From NCBI RefSeq assembly GCF_046244385.1, contig NZ_CP176366.1, positions 1,860,001 to 1,924,000 of the forward strand: a stretch of 64,000 bases of DNA. Direction: 5' to 3'. Below the pieces are notes generated by a model. That model was not told the DNA's origin. It made no database searches and saw only the letters and a program-made list of their open reading frames with translations. The first letter of the stretch is position 1; every line of letters begins with the position of its first letter. Position numbers and translations under genes: made by a program. This document shows, in pieces, positions 16,503-25,606 of this stretch. The stretch is from Methanospirillum stamsii. GTDB taxonomy: Archaea > Halobacteriota > Methanomicrobia > Methanomicrobiales > Methanospirillaceae.

Positions 16503-19262
16503 ATGTCAAATCAGGATTTTAATATCTCAACCATTATCCCTGAATCGAGGGGAAAAATAATCTCCCTTCTCTTTGTAGATGATGATGAGAATCTTCTCTA
16601 TCTGGCACAACGTTATCTTGAAAAAACCGGTGAATTCAAAGTAGATGTCCTGACCTCAGCTCGTGATGCCCTCCGATATAAAAAAATCCTGGAATATGAC
16701 GCAATAGTATCTGATTATTACATGTCTGATATGGACGGGCTTTCCTTTCTCAAAGCAATCCGGGAAAATTATGGTGAAATTCCCTTTATCCTCTTTTCTG
16801 TCCGGAACCGGGGGGATGTAATAATTGATGCAATCAATAACGGGGCTGATTTTTATGTTGAGAAGAGTTCGTCCTGTGAGGCCCAGTTTGCAGAACTGAT
16901 ATTAAATATAAAACGGGCGGTCAAAAGAAAGGAAGAGAGAAGAATCATCCGGAACTCGGAGAAATATATCGCAGATATTCTGGATTTTCTTCCTGATGCA
17001 ACCTTTGCCATTGATAAGACCGGTCATGTCATCGCATGGAACAGGGCTATTGAAGAGATGACCGGAGTTCCTTCGAAGGTTATGCTTGGAAAGGGAAATT
17101 ATGAGTATGGCATTCCCTTCTACGGGTACCGGCGGCCACTTCTGATTGACCTGATTGATGAGTCTGACGAGACTATTTCGCAGTATTATACGCAGATCTA
17201 CCGGAACGAAACAACCCTTACCGGTGAGACAGAACTCTCCCATCCAAAAGGAAACCAATTATCTGCACTGGTAAAAGTCTCCCGGATCTTCAGTCCGGAA
17301 GGGGATATGATAGGGACGATTGAGTCCATCAGGGATATCACCGAGTTAAAAAAGACCGAAAGGAAACTTCTGGAGAGTGAAGAACGGTTCAGAGGTATGG
17401 CAGAACGGTCATCTGACCTTATATTTACCCTGAATGAGGATATGAGTGCTTCGTATGTCTCTCCTTCTGTTCGGTTATTTTTAGGTTATGAACCTGAAGA
17501 ACTGGTTGGAAAGAATGCAGATTTTGCTACAGCGACGATCTTCTCTCAGAGTGGTCCGGAATTGATGCAGGCTGTAAGACAGACAATGCTCGGGAAATCT
17601 GTGGATTACATAGAGATACCCCTGGTAAGAAAAGATAATTCTGTCATCTATGTCAGTCTGTATGCAGTTCCGATTATTGATGAAGGAAAAGTTACCGGTG
17701 CACAGGTCTCCATGCGGGATATCACCGAGCGGAGGAAGACCGAATCAGCGAATCGTGCCCTGATGATGAGTGTTGTAGAGACTACCGGTTTTAATTCTCT
17801 CCGGAAGATCTCCGAGATAATTAGTTCATGGCTTATGGCTGATTGTGTGCTTATCGGAGAGTTTGAACCGGACAAAGAAAATATCCGGGTTCTCTCTATT
17901 GTCCTTGACGGGAATGAGATTCCTGGGTTTTCCTTTCCGATACACGGGACTCCCTGTGAAGAGATTGCAAAGGTTGGATTCAGCCTCTGTGACGATGAAG
18001 TTGCATGTATCTTTCCTGAATGTGAGGTGCTTAAAGGATTGTGCTTTCAGGGTTATGTCGGCACTTCGCTTCGGGATTCGACCGGCAATGTGATCGGTGT
18101 TCTGTGTGCTTTTTTTAAAAAACCGATTGATACTTTTTCGTATGTCAGGCAGATTTTTGAGATTATTGCTGTTAAGGCAGCAGCAGATATTGAGCGGTCT
18201 CATATTGAAGAAAATCTTCAGGAGAACCGTCGGCTTCTCGCTGAAGCCATGGACATGGCAAATCTGGTAAACTGGGAATATGATATCCAAAATGACATTT
18301 TTATCTTTAATGACCGGTTTTATGCCATGTATGGAACCACCGCAGAGCGGGAAGGTGGTATGGTTATGTCCTCTGAAACATATGGCCGGGAATTTATCCA
18401 CCCGGATGACCGTAACAGGGTTTTGGAGGGTTTGTACCAGGTCATAAACTCGGTGGGTTCTGAAATTATCTCACAGGTTGAGCACCGGATAATAAAGAGG
18501 GATGGTGAGATACGGTATATTACGGTACGGTTTGGAATTACCCGGGATGATGAAGGGCGGGCCATCCGGACTCATGGGGCAAATCAGGATATTACCGAGC
18601 GAAAAAGGGCTGAAGTTGCTCTTCGTCAGGCAAACCGTCAGTTAAACCTTCTGACCAGTATTACCCGGCATGATATCTTAAATGGCATTTCGCTGATTCT
18701 CGGGTACTTAGATATCGGGGAGATGGATTTTTCAGATTCCCGGATACTGAATTACATTTCCATTATGAGAAATGCGACAAATGAGGTTCAGAAGCAGATT
18801 GAATTTACCCGGGTCTATGAAGACCTCGGTTCACATGATCCCATATGGATAAATCTACAGACGGTCATTTCCCGTCTGCATCTCCCATCCGGTATCGTGT
18901 TGCATGCCGATATTGCAAATTATTTTATTTATGCTGATTCTATGGCTGAAAAGGTGTTTTATAATCTGCTTGATAATTCCATCCGGCATGGTAAGTATGT
19001 CACCGATATCGGGGTTTTTGCAGAAGAGTCAGATCGTGATCTGGTCCTTATTTGGGAAGATAACGGGGTTGGCATTCCGGATACGTACAAGGAAAAAATA
19101 TTCGAGAGGGGTTTTGGAAAGAATACCGGTCTTGGGATGTTTCTTGCCAGAGAAATTTTGTTATTAACGAATATCCGGATTCAAGAAACCGGGGTTCATA
19201 ATGCCGGAGTGAGATTTGAAATGATCGTTCCGAAAGGCGGTTGGCGAAAAGATAATTCCTGA
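16503..19262 (+). CDS. Hybrid sensor histidine kinase: REC-PAS-PAS-GAF-PAS-kinase
   Basis: A 919-residue soluble sensor kinase with no membrane segment. An N-terminal receiver domain (about 18-140) has LFVDDDE acidic residues, phospho-acceptor D71 and conserved K121. PAS domains follow at about 155-285 and 293-415 (with ITERRKTE-type junctions), a GAF-like domain at 425-580, a third PAS at 585-705, a phospho-acceptor box LLTSITRHDILNG near 718, and an HATPase domain with NLLDNSIRHG and DNGVGIPD. The box is shared with two other kinases in this window. Having the receiver at the N-terminus means output of another kinase may control this one. It is monocistronic on the plus strand. The ligand of the PAS and GAF domains is unknown; a haem or flavin cofactor cannot be judged. 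Confidence 0.92.
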   Translation: MSNQDFNISTIIPESRGKIISLLFVDDDENLLYLAQRYLEKTGEFKVDVLTSARDALRYKKILEYDAIVSDYYMSDMDGLSFLKAIRENYGEIPFILFSVRNRGDVIIDAINNGADFYVEKSSSCEAQFAELILNIKRAVKRKEERRIIRNSEKYIADILDFLPDATFAIDKTGHVIAWNRAIEEMTGVPSKVMLGKGNYEYGIPFYGYRRPLLIDLIDESDETISQYYTQIYRNETTLTGETELSHPKGNQLSALVKVSRIFSPEGDMIGTIESIRDITELKKTERKLLESEERFRGMAERSSDLIFTLNEDMSASYVSPSVRLFLGYEPEELVGKNADFATATIFSQSGPELMQAVRQTMLGKSVDYIEIPLVRKDNSVIYVSLYAVPIIDEGKVTGAQVSMRDITERRKTESANRALMMSVVETTGFNSLRKISEIISSWLMADCVLIGEFEPDKENIRVLSIVLDGNEIPGFSFPIHGTPCEEIAKVGFSLCDDEVACIFPECEVLKGLCFQGYVGTSLRDSTGNVIGVLCAFFKKPIDTFSYVRQIFEIIAVKAAADIERSHIEENLQENRRLLAEAMDMANLVNWEYDIQNDIFIFNDRFYAMYGTTAEREGGMVMSSETYGREFIHPDDRNRVLEGLYQVINSVGSEIISQVEHRIIKRDGEIRYITVRFGITRDDEGRAIRTHGANQDITERKRAEVALRQANRQLNLLTSITRHDILNGISLILGYLDIGEMDFSDSRILNYISIMRNATNEVQKQIEFTRVYEDLGSHDPIWINLQTVISRLHLPSGIVLHADIANYFIYADSMAEKVFYNLLDNSIRHGKYVTDIGVFAEESDRDLVLIWEDNGVGIPDTYKEKIFERGFGKNTGLGMFLAREILLLTNIRIQETGVHNAGVRFEMIVPKGGWRKDNS

Positions 19263-19385
19263 TATTTTTTAATGTTCAACCTATGGTGGATAAACCATCA
19301 GGAAAAATGTGGGAGATATCACCGGGTAACTATCACTCAAAGCGGCATATTTCTCGCAGCAGCCCATGGAAATCTCCCGAAACAG

Positions 19386-19401
19386 CCCCTCAAAAATGGG
19401 G
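19386..19401. terminator. Small hairpin between convergent genes
   Basis: CCCC (19386-19389) and GGGG (19398-19401) enclose an A-rich loop, between the end of the plus-strand kinase and the minus-strand cupredoxin-like gene. The position suits a terminator, but there is no long T-tract. Confidence 0.3.
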
Positions 19402-19788
19402 TTATGTCTGAACAATGATTGTTCCGGTCACTGATGGATAATTTGATGAATGATAGTGGTATGTCCCCCGTTCTGAAAACTTAAATGAAAACGTATCACC
19501 TTTTGCAAGTTCGTCTGAAGAGAATTGAATCGCAGACTCCGGATCAGACTCAATGGTATGCAAAACAGAGTCCTCATTCACCCAGCTTACCGTTGTGCCG
19601 GGAGTCACAACCATCAAATCAGGATTAAAAGTCATCTCTCCGATGATTATCAGGTCTGAAGCGATGGAAGGCTCCTCTGCTATTAATGACTGATTATCGT
19701 CTGTTCCAGTACATCCGGCAAACAAACAGGCGGTACAGAGAACCAGGAAATATGGTAAAAACCACGCTATATTGAGCTGATTATTCAT
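19402..19788 (-). CDS. Cupredoxin-like lipoprotein lacking most copper ligands
   Basis: A 128-residue exported protein. The N-terminus is hydrophobic and ends in the lipobox LFAGC (C26), so it is probably membrane-anchored outside the cell. Residues 45-128 follow the plastocyanin/amicyanin pattern: TFNPDLMVVTPGTTVSWVNE, one histidine at 77 (VLHTI), then RGTYHYHSSNYPSVTGTIIV. In the usual Y-x-C-x2-H-P-x-M loop the cysteine is replaced by H113, the histidine by N/Y (116-117) and the methionine by V120. A normal type 1 copper site is therefore not possible; it may bind another metal or copper through histidines H77, H111 and H113, or be structural. It is transcribed divergently from the subtilisin gene. 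Confidence 0.75.
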   Translation of the reverse strand: MNNQLNIAWFLPYFLVLCTACLFAGCTGTDDNQSLIAEEPSIASDLIIIGEMTFNPDLMVVTPGTTVSWVNEDSVLHTIESDPESAIQFSSDELAKGDTFSFKFSERGTYHYHSSNYPSVTGTIIVQT

Positions 19789-20027
19789 ATATTCATTCGG
19801 ATTAAAAAGGCTAATAGATATCTGTGAGAATGAAAAACTGACTTTTGTTTCGGATTTTTCTTCTTACCCTGAAGCCCGGATGCGGTAAAAACCGGACTAT
19901 CTTCCCTGTTAAAACCTTTCTTCTCGTCCCCGGCCTTCGCTATAAAAACATCATATCGTACATGAAGAAACTTCATGACCATGTGCAGCAGATCTCACAG
20001 TCAGTATATAATTTCCCGGGGGAGCGT

Positions 20028-22256
20028 ATGAAACATTTTAGAATATTATCAATAACAATCTCCATCATCGGACTCTTACTTCTGGTTGGTCTATCCATAG
20101 AGGCCGGATTTGCCGATCCAAATATGAATTTCTATCCGAACAATCAATGGTATCCTTCCGGAATGGCAAGTCAGTACCAGATCTCACAGGAACTCTCTAA
20201 AGAACATGCCCCGGACCGGTTGATTGTCAGATATAACACCGATAAGGTACGGTCCAGTCAGGCAATGATGTCTGTTCAGTCGGTGGCTAATGCACAGACC
20301 GGATCAAAAGTTATCAAAGACCACAGTAACAACGGAGTTCCTGGTATGCAGGTCGTCCAGGTCACCGGAACATCACTTGAGAGTGCAATGGCAGCATACG
20401 ATGCGAACCCGGATGTCCTGTACGTCGAACCGGATTACAAAATATCACTCAGTCCGATAGAAAAAGCCGGAAAAACCGCCGACATTCAAAGCATGCAGGC
20501 TGCAGGGGCCACCTATCCGAACGATCCGGGATTTTCAAATCAATGGGGTCTTAAAAATACCGGACAGGCACCATTTTCCGGAACTCCCGGTGTCGATATC
20601 GATGCTACCCTTGCCTGGGGTGCCACAACCGGCTCATCCGGAATCGTTGTTGCCGTGATTGATACCGGGGTGGATTATACTCATCCGGACCTTGCAGCAA
20701 ACATCTGGAAGAACCCCGCTGAAACCGTAAATGGAATCGATGATGACGGGAACGGCTATATCGATGATGTCCGGGGATGGAATTTTGTATCAAAGAACAA
20801 TGATCCCATGGATGACAACGGACATGGGACACATTGTGCCGGAACACTTGCAGCGGTCGGGAATAATGGAATCGGTACGACTGGTGTGACCTGGAATTCA
20901 AAGATATTACCGCTCAAATTCCTGGATTCCCAGGGGTCCGGGTATACATCAGATGCAATCTCGGCCATCCTGTATGCAAACAAGAAAGGAGTTCCCATCA
21001 TCTCAAACTCATGGAACGGTCCGGGATATTCGCAGTCACTCAAAGATGCCCTTGATGCATCTCCGGCAGTAGTCATCTGTGCAGCCGGAAATTCCGGGGC
21101 TAATTCAGATGTTACTCCCCAGTATCCTGCCGCATATACCTGTAGTAATATCATATCCGTCGCAGCAACGAATTACCATGATACTCTTGCATCGTTCTCG
21201 AATTATGGAACGAGTTCAGTGGATCTTGCTGCACCGGGAGTCAGTATTTACAGCACAACAAAATCTGCAGGGTACAAGTATCTTGACGGAACATCAATGG
21301 CAACTCCCTATGTAACCGGGGTTGCAGCACTCCTCAAAGCACAGAATCCCTCAATGACCAGTTCGCAGATAAAAAGTAAAATCCTTGGTTCCTGTGACAT
21401 AATCTCTTCTTTATCCGGAAAGGTAGGAACCGGAGGAAGATTAAATGCAGCAAAAGCCCTTGGAATCAGCACACCAACGCCAACTCCTACTCCAATTCCA
21501 ACCCCAACTTACACCCGGACTCCCACACCTACTCCTACACCAATTCCAACCCCCACTTACACCCGAACCCCTACGCCGACTCCTACTCCGATTCCTCCCC
21601 CCACTTACACCCGGACTCCCACACCTACTCCTACTCCGATTCCTCCCCCCACTTACACCCGGACTCCCACACCTACTCCTACTCCGATTCCTACCCCAAC
21701 CTACACCCGGACTCCCACACCTACTCCCACACCTACTCCTACTCCGATTCCGACTTCTGTCCCTCCCACTCCCTGTGGAGTGTATAAAACCGACATACAG
21801 TCCGGATTTTTAAGACAGGGCCAGGCAATGGTGTATGGATACTTGATCCCGACTGACGGAAGGTCAAAAATTGAGTGGGAACTCAAATCATATGGATCAG
21901 CGGGTGTTGGGAAAGGCCTGGAACATGCAGCAAAAACAACGAAAATAACAGATAACCAACAGGCCGGAGCATCCACATCAACCTTTGACATCTATGTATT
22001 CAAAGACTGCAACCCGAAGCATTCGTATTGTTACACAAGATATTACTCATATGGCCCGAATTCATACGTTTCTATACCCTCTCCGGCGTCAGGTTCAACG
22101 TACTATGTCATGATATATGCACGATCCGGAAGTGGAACGTATAACCTGAAGATGATGAGTTACAAATGCCAAAGCACTCCGATAATTGCAGCATCTGCAG
22201 GACCTCTTAACACTCCTGAAGTGAAGGCTCCTCCTGCAGAATTTGTATCACAATAA
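20028..22256 (+). CDS. Secreted subtilisin-family (S8) serine protease with Thr-Pro repeat linker
   Basis: The ATG at 20028 is chosen because it follows GGGGGAG and starts a normal signal peptide; a longer open frame reaches to 19845. The product is 742 residues: signal peptide (1-30), an inhibitor-I9-like propeptide (about 60-140, ending DVLYVEPDY), the S8 domain with catalytic D212 (VIDTGVDY), H266 (NGHGTHCAG), oxyanion N355 (AAGNSG) and S423 (DGTSMATP), a linker of five 16-residue TPTPTPTPIPTPTYTR repeats, and a C-terminal domain (about 590-720) resembling PPC/pre-peptidase domains. The tandem linker suggests cell-surface extension. It converges on a second secreted protease of the papain family. 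Extracellular protein degradation or cell-envelope processing is likely. Confidence 0.92.
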   Translation: MKHFRILSITISIIGLLLLVGLSIEAGFADPNMNFYPNNQWYPSGMASQYQISQELSKEHAPDRLIVRYNTDKVRSSQAMMSVQSVANAQTGSKVIKDHSNNGVPGMQVVQVTGTSLESAMAAYDANPDVLYVEPDYKISLSPIEKAGKTADIQSMQAAGATYPNDPGFSNQWGLKNTGQAPFSGTPGVDIDATLAWGATTGSSGIVVAVIDTGVDYTHPDLAANIWKNPAETVNGIDDDGNGYIDDVRGWNFVSKNNDPMDDNGHGTHCAGTLAAVGNNGIGTTGVTWNSKILPLKFLDSQGSGYTSDAISAILYANKKGVPIISNSWNGPGYSQSLKDALDASPAVVICAAGNSGANSDVTPQYPAAYTCSNIISVAATNYHDTLASFSNYGTSSVDLAAPGVSIYSTTKSAGYKYLDGTSMATPYVTGVAALLKAQNPSMTSSQIKSKILGSCDIISSLSGKVGTGGRLNAAKALGISTPTPTPTPIPTPTYTRTPTPTPTPIPTPTYTRTPTPTPTPIPPPTYTRTPTPTPTPIPPPTYTRTPTPTPTPIPTPTYTRTPTPTPTPTPTPIPTSVPPTPCGVYKTDIQSGFLRQGQAMVYGYLIPTDGRSKIEWELKSYGSAGVGKGLEHAAKTTKITDNQQAGASTSTFDIYVFKDCNPKHSYCYTRYYSYGPNSYVSIPSPASGSTYYVMIYARSGSGTYNLKMMSYKCQSTPIIAASAGPLNTPEVKAPPAEFVSQ
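21471..21764 (+). repeat. 48-bp tandem repeat encoding Thr-Pro linker
   Basis: Five in-phase 48-base units (21471-21710) and a partial sixth encode TPTPTPTPIPTPTYTR with few substitutions. The unit length is a multiple of three, so copy number can change without breaking the protease. The DNA is C-rich on the plus strand and prone to slippage. Confidence 0.9.
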
Positions 22257-22349
22257 GAATCAAACGATTCCTTTTTTAAATTCCCTGATTTTCAGGAGTT
22301 ATGGTAAAAAAAGAGTAATCCCGGAAAAAAGAAGTCCCTGATGGAGAGG

Positions 22350-24170
22350 TTATTGTTCTTCTGCTGAGGAGCCTTCCTGAACGGTAATCAGATGGTATTT
22401 GGTCTCCTTATCAACTTCTTTTCCTTTCTGGACAAGGAGTGAGACGGTATATTGTCCGGGCTCGGTGTATGTTATCTCCGGATTTTGAAGCATTGACTGT
22501 GAACCGGACCCAAAGCTCCAAATCCGGTTGGTTGGATCTCCGGATGAGGTGTCAGTAAATGCGACGGTAAGAGGTGCCTTTCCCTTAACCGGCTTTGCCG
22601 TAAATGATGCCGAAAGAGGCTCCGGAGTCGGGGTTGGAGTTGGCACCGGTTCAGATATGGAATATGCTTTAAGACAAGCACTCATATTCGGATTGAAATG
22701 GGTTAAATCTATGAAAGATTCCAAGTCTATGTCATAATAATAGGTCTCTTCCGGATTTGCAGTGGCGTTACTGCTGTATCCATTAATCGGATACTCCATT
22801 GCAACAGGGTAATTATTCTCTTCATTTTCAAGATAGAGGACAATTGAGAAGAATTCACCATTTTCAACCGGAACCTCTTCACCCGTTGGAAGACTGACGG
22901 TGTGATATCCGATAAATGAAAGGTTTCCTTCAATCTCTGCTGCTTTTGTTCCAACCGGGCCGTCATCTGCATGCCGATAGATTGTAGCGTTATAGTGAGT
23001 ACTCACATCGGTTGTGAAAAACCCGATTGCAGAGATCTTTCCGGTTTCAGTGGCTTTGTACCTGCTGGCAACCGTTCCGGTCTTTGGATATCCGATATAG
23101 TATTCATTACACTCTCCCAGGGGATCATAAGAATAGACCTGGTCATAATTATCAACCGGTTCACCGGTTACAAAGGCTGTTTCATAGTTTAGATCCCCGG
23201 TTTTGGTCACAGATCCGAAATATTTGTCAAAATATGAAACATAAAAAAATCCTTCATCTCCAAACCCGGTTCCCCAGCTATTTTTGACTATCCATGCCCC
23301 GTCACCCGGAGGTGTGTTCATGAAGGCAGATGCCGGGTAGGTATCATTCCATCCGGCCAGACTTACGATATGTCCGCCTCCCGGTTTCTGGTTTTCGGCA
23401 GTTTCCGGCTGATAATATGCGAAAGATGCCGGATTATAAAATGAGCTATTCCAGTAGAAACCGACAGAAGCTGTTCCCCACTCCATAAGTCCGGCCTTGA
23501 TGCTGGCAGTATCGTTCCGGTCAGTTCTTGTCGGGTAAATGACAACATCCTGCACATGGTATTGTGGCGGATAAACTTCAGATAATGTCCAGTTTTCCTC
23601 CGGATAGGGATCTGTAGCCTCGTCTACCGGCCCGTTCCACCTGGTGAGATATGCTGTAGCCATGTATATCTGACCACCATCGTTAACTCCATTATCAAAC
23701 CCATGGAGATTTACCATATTCTTCGGAGAAAACGACCGGTTTTCTTCCGGAAGCAGGTATGATTCAAGCGAAGCCAAAGAACCGTGAGCCCAGCAGGTTC
23801 CAAAATTTCCCTGGTCCCGGACAGGAGTCACTTTATCTTCATCTCTTAAATCAAACGTGGAATTGAACTCCTGTATGGAAAGGATATCCATCTCTGCATC
23901 GGTAAGTTCCGGACGGTAAAAAGGAGATGGAATCGCTCCAAGTCCGTGTTCTAACGTCTGCTGCTCATCCCCGGCCACCTCCTGGTTTTCCAGGTAGGAG
24001 ATAAAAGCCGGACTGAGTGGAGAAGCCACGAACTTTTCGCTTGTGTTTAAATCATCATCCACCGGTTCAGTAGCGCCTGCTCCTGATATACCAATGAAAA
24101 GGAGCATTATTATGCATACTATGTAATGTCGAGACATCCAAAACTTCCTCTTTTTGACGGGATGATACAT
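22350..24170 (-). CDS. Secreted papain-family (C1) cysteine protease with lectin-like and PKD domains
   Basis: A C1-family protease. The start at 24170 gives a signal peptide with a basic KKRK stretch and lies just after GGGGGAG; an ATG at 24137 is an alternative, and the open frame extends to 24242. Conserved residues are the Gln and catalytic Cys in DQGNFGTCWAH (C126 in this numbering), the histidine in GGGHIVSLAGW, and the asparagine in VKNSWGTGFGDEG. A beta-rich domain after it (with GKISAIGFFT and NATIYRHADDG) resembles the lectin-like domain seen in archaeal C1 proteases. A PKD domain (ASFTAKPVKGKAPLTVAFTD) ends the protein after a PTPTPTPEP linker. Export and surface attachment or matrix association are likely. 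It converges with the subtilisin gene; a CCTGA-TTT-TCAGG hairpin lies between them. Confidence 0.9.
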   Translation of the reverse strand: MYHPVKKRKFWMSRHYIVCIIMLLFIGISGAGATEPVDDDLNTSEKFVASPLSPAFISYLENQEVAGDEQQTLEHGLGAIPSPFYRPELTDAEMDILSIQEFNSTFDLRDEDKVTPVRDQGNFGTCWAHGSLASLESYLLPEENRSFSPKNMVNLHGFDNGVNDGGQIYMATAYLTRWNGPVDEATDPYPEENWTLSEVYPPQYHVQDVVIYPTRTDRNDTASIKAGLMEWGTASVGFYWNSSFYNPASFAYYQPETAENQKPGGGHIVSLAGWNDTYPASAFMNTPPGDGAWIVKNSWGTGFGDEGFFYVSYFDKYFGSVTKTGDLNYETAFVTGEPVDNYDQVYSYDPLGECNEYYIGYPKTGTVASRYKATETGKISAIGFFTTDVSTHYNATIYRHADDGPVGTKAAEIEGNLSFIGYHTVSLPTGEEVPVENGEFFSIVLYLENEENNYPVAMEYPINGYSSNATANPEETYYYDIDLESFIDLTHFNPNMSACLKAYSISEPVPTPTPTPEPLSASFTAKPVKGKAPLTVAFTDTSSGDPTNRIWSFGSGSQSMLQNPEITYTEPGQYTVSLLVQKGKEVDKETKYHLITVQEGSSAEEQ

Positions 24171-24364
24171 ATCTCCCCCATAATCTGATATGTACCAAAA
24201 GAGATTCCTGTTGTCCCCGAAATCCGGAGATCCAGCAATCACTTCGTTATTTTCTGACCAGAATACACCATTCTTACAGAAAAATATAAGTTTTGAATTA
24301 TATCTTTTAGTGGATAAATCTTTTTATTGCGTTTTTGTCCGGGTTCTGATTATTTTTTTCGAAT

Positions 24365-24979
24365 CTATGAAACTCTCTGAAGTATCCTGACCAGCATAAA
24401 GAGCAGTATTCCATTGATGATGACGATTCCGGATATAATAAACCCTGAAACAAGCCCGGGCAGCAGCATGGTGATACCAAACATTATCGAGACAATATTC
24501 AGAACCGTCTGGGTCGTCAGCATCTTTTTGTAAACCGGCACAGAAGAAATCAATTCCGGGGGCGGGTTTTGAATAGCCCGATAGGTCGGGAGAAATCCGG
24601 TTGCAAGGAAGATTACTCCTCCTCCGATATTTAAGAGTCCAAGCAGATACTGGATGATAAATGTCAGTATACCCGGAACAATACAGGAGATAATTCCCAT
24701 GGATGCAAATCCGATTCCAATCAGAACCATTATCCACGAACGTTTGAACTGGCCGAGCGGAGTGTTTCCAAGGGCCATCATCTGAAGAGCATTCAGGACC
24801 AGTAACAGTCCTAACTGCCCGTCCGGAGAGAAGGGAAGAAGTCCCAGGTTTACCGGAAAGAGAAGTATTCCAAGGACTACAAGAAGAAGTCCAAGCAGGA
24901 TGATGATGGCAAATGACAGAGGGAGGGATGCCTCACGAAAGATAATGTTTCGTTTAGAAAGCCGGGAACTGGCGTTCAT
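24365..24979 (-). CDS. Multipass membrane protein, paralogue of the upstream gene
   Basis: A 204-residue protein with about six membrane segments (first at 20-45, last at 180-200) and a short basic N-terminus. The element PDGQLGLLLVLNALQMMALG with a following TPLGQFKRSW is repeated almost in the same form in the neighbour encoded just upstream (SMYGLLLVIASIQIITMG and TPFGDMNRSW), so the two are tandem duplicates. Topology is reminiscent of the HdeD/DUF308 group, but I cannot assign it firmly. The start overlaps the stop of the upstream paralogue by 4 bases (ATGA), so the two are probably co-translated and may form a heteromer. Function unknown. Confidence 0.7.
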   Translation of the reverse strand: MNASSRLSKRNIIFREASLPLSFAIIILLGLLLVVLGILLFPVNLGLLPFSPDGQLGLLLVLNALQMMALGNTPLGQFKRSWIMVLIGIGFASMGIISCIVPGILTFIIQYLLGLLNIGGGVIFLATGFLPTYRAIQNPPPELISSVPVYKKMLTTQTVLNIVSIMFGITMLLPGLVSGFIISGIVIINGILLFMLVRILQRVS

Positions 24980-25596
24980 GTAATACCTCCGAATCCATCA
25001 GAACGGGTTTCCGGATATGTTCTGCTCACACTCTGGATACATCCGGCAAGATAGAAGAAAGAGATGCCATAGATGATAAGGAACCATCCTATCTGTGGAA
25101 TGGTGATTATTCCGGGGATAAGAGTGATTAATCCTGCTAATATGGTGAGGATGTAAACCGTGCCACAGGCAATGATCAAATGCTGTAATACTCCGGGGAC
25201 GTGCATCCATTTCTTTGCTTTTTCTTCTGAAACAAACAGCACAAAGAGAAGCGTTGCTCCACCGAACAAAAGCATTGCTCCTACCAGAGTTCTTACAATA
25301 TCGGTAACAAATCCGGGAATAAAACATGCGAGCATTCCAAGGACTGACATTATCATCCCGAGAATAATGACTGCCCAGGAACGGTTCATGTCACCAAAAG
25401 GAGTCTTTCCCATGGTAATTATCTGGATGGAGGCGATTACCAGTAAAAGGCCATACATACTGTCCGGATTATATGGCAGGCTCCCGGTGTGAATGAAAAA
25501 GAGGAGTATGCCAAATATGGTCATGAACACTCCGAGAATGAGCAGGATAACAACCTCAAGTGTCAGGTCTGATTCGTATGTGATTTTTATCGTCAT
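24976..25596 (-). CDS. Multipass membrane protein, paralogue of the downstream gene
   Basis: The ATG at 25596 (MTIKITYESD) is chosen; the longer open frame to 25764 would run into the preceding SDR gene. The 206-residue product has about six hydrophobic segments and the conserved TMGKTPFGDMNRSW loop also found in its paralogue downstream. It begins 10 bases after the SDR gene stop, so SDR and both membrane proteins may form one transcript. No transport or enzymatic motif is visible. Confidence 0.7.
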   Translation of the reverse strand: MTIKITYESDLTLEVVILLILGVFMTIFGILLFFIHTGSLPYNPDSMYGLLLVIASIQIITMGKTPFGDMNRSWAVIILGMIMSVLGMLACFIPGFVTDIVRTLVGAMLLFGGATLLFVLFVSEEKAKKWMHVPGVLQHLIIACGTVYILTILAGLITLIPGIITIPQIGWFLIIYGISFFYLAGCIQSVSRTYPETRSDGFGGIT

Positions 25597-25606
25597 GATA
25601 CCGGTT

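Noticed and set aside
21445..21813. Alternative frame through the Thr-Pro repeats, rich in Leu/Pro
   Set aside because: The repeat keeps all frames open; the S8 protease frame is the one with catalytic motifs.
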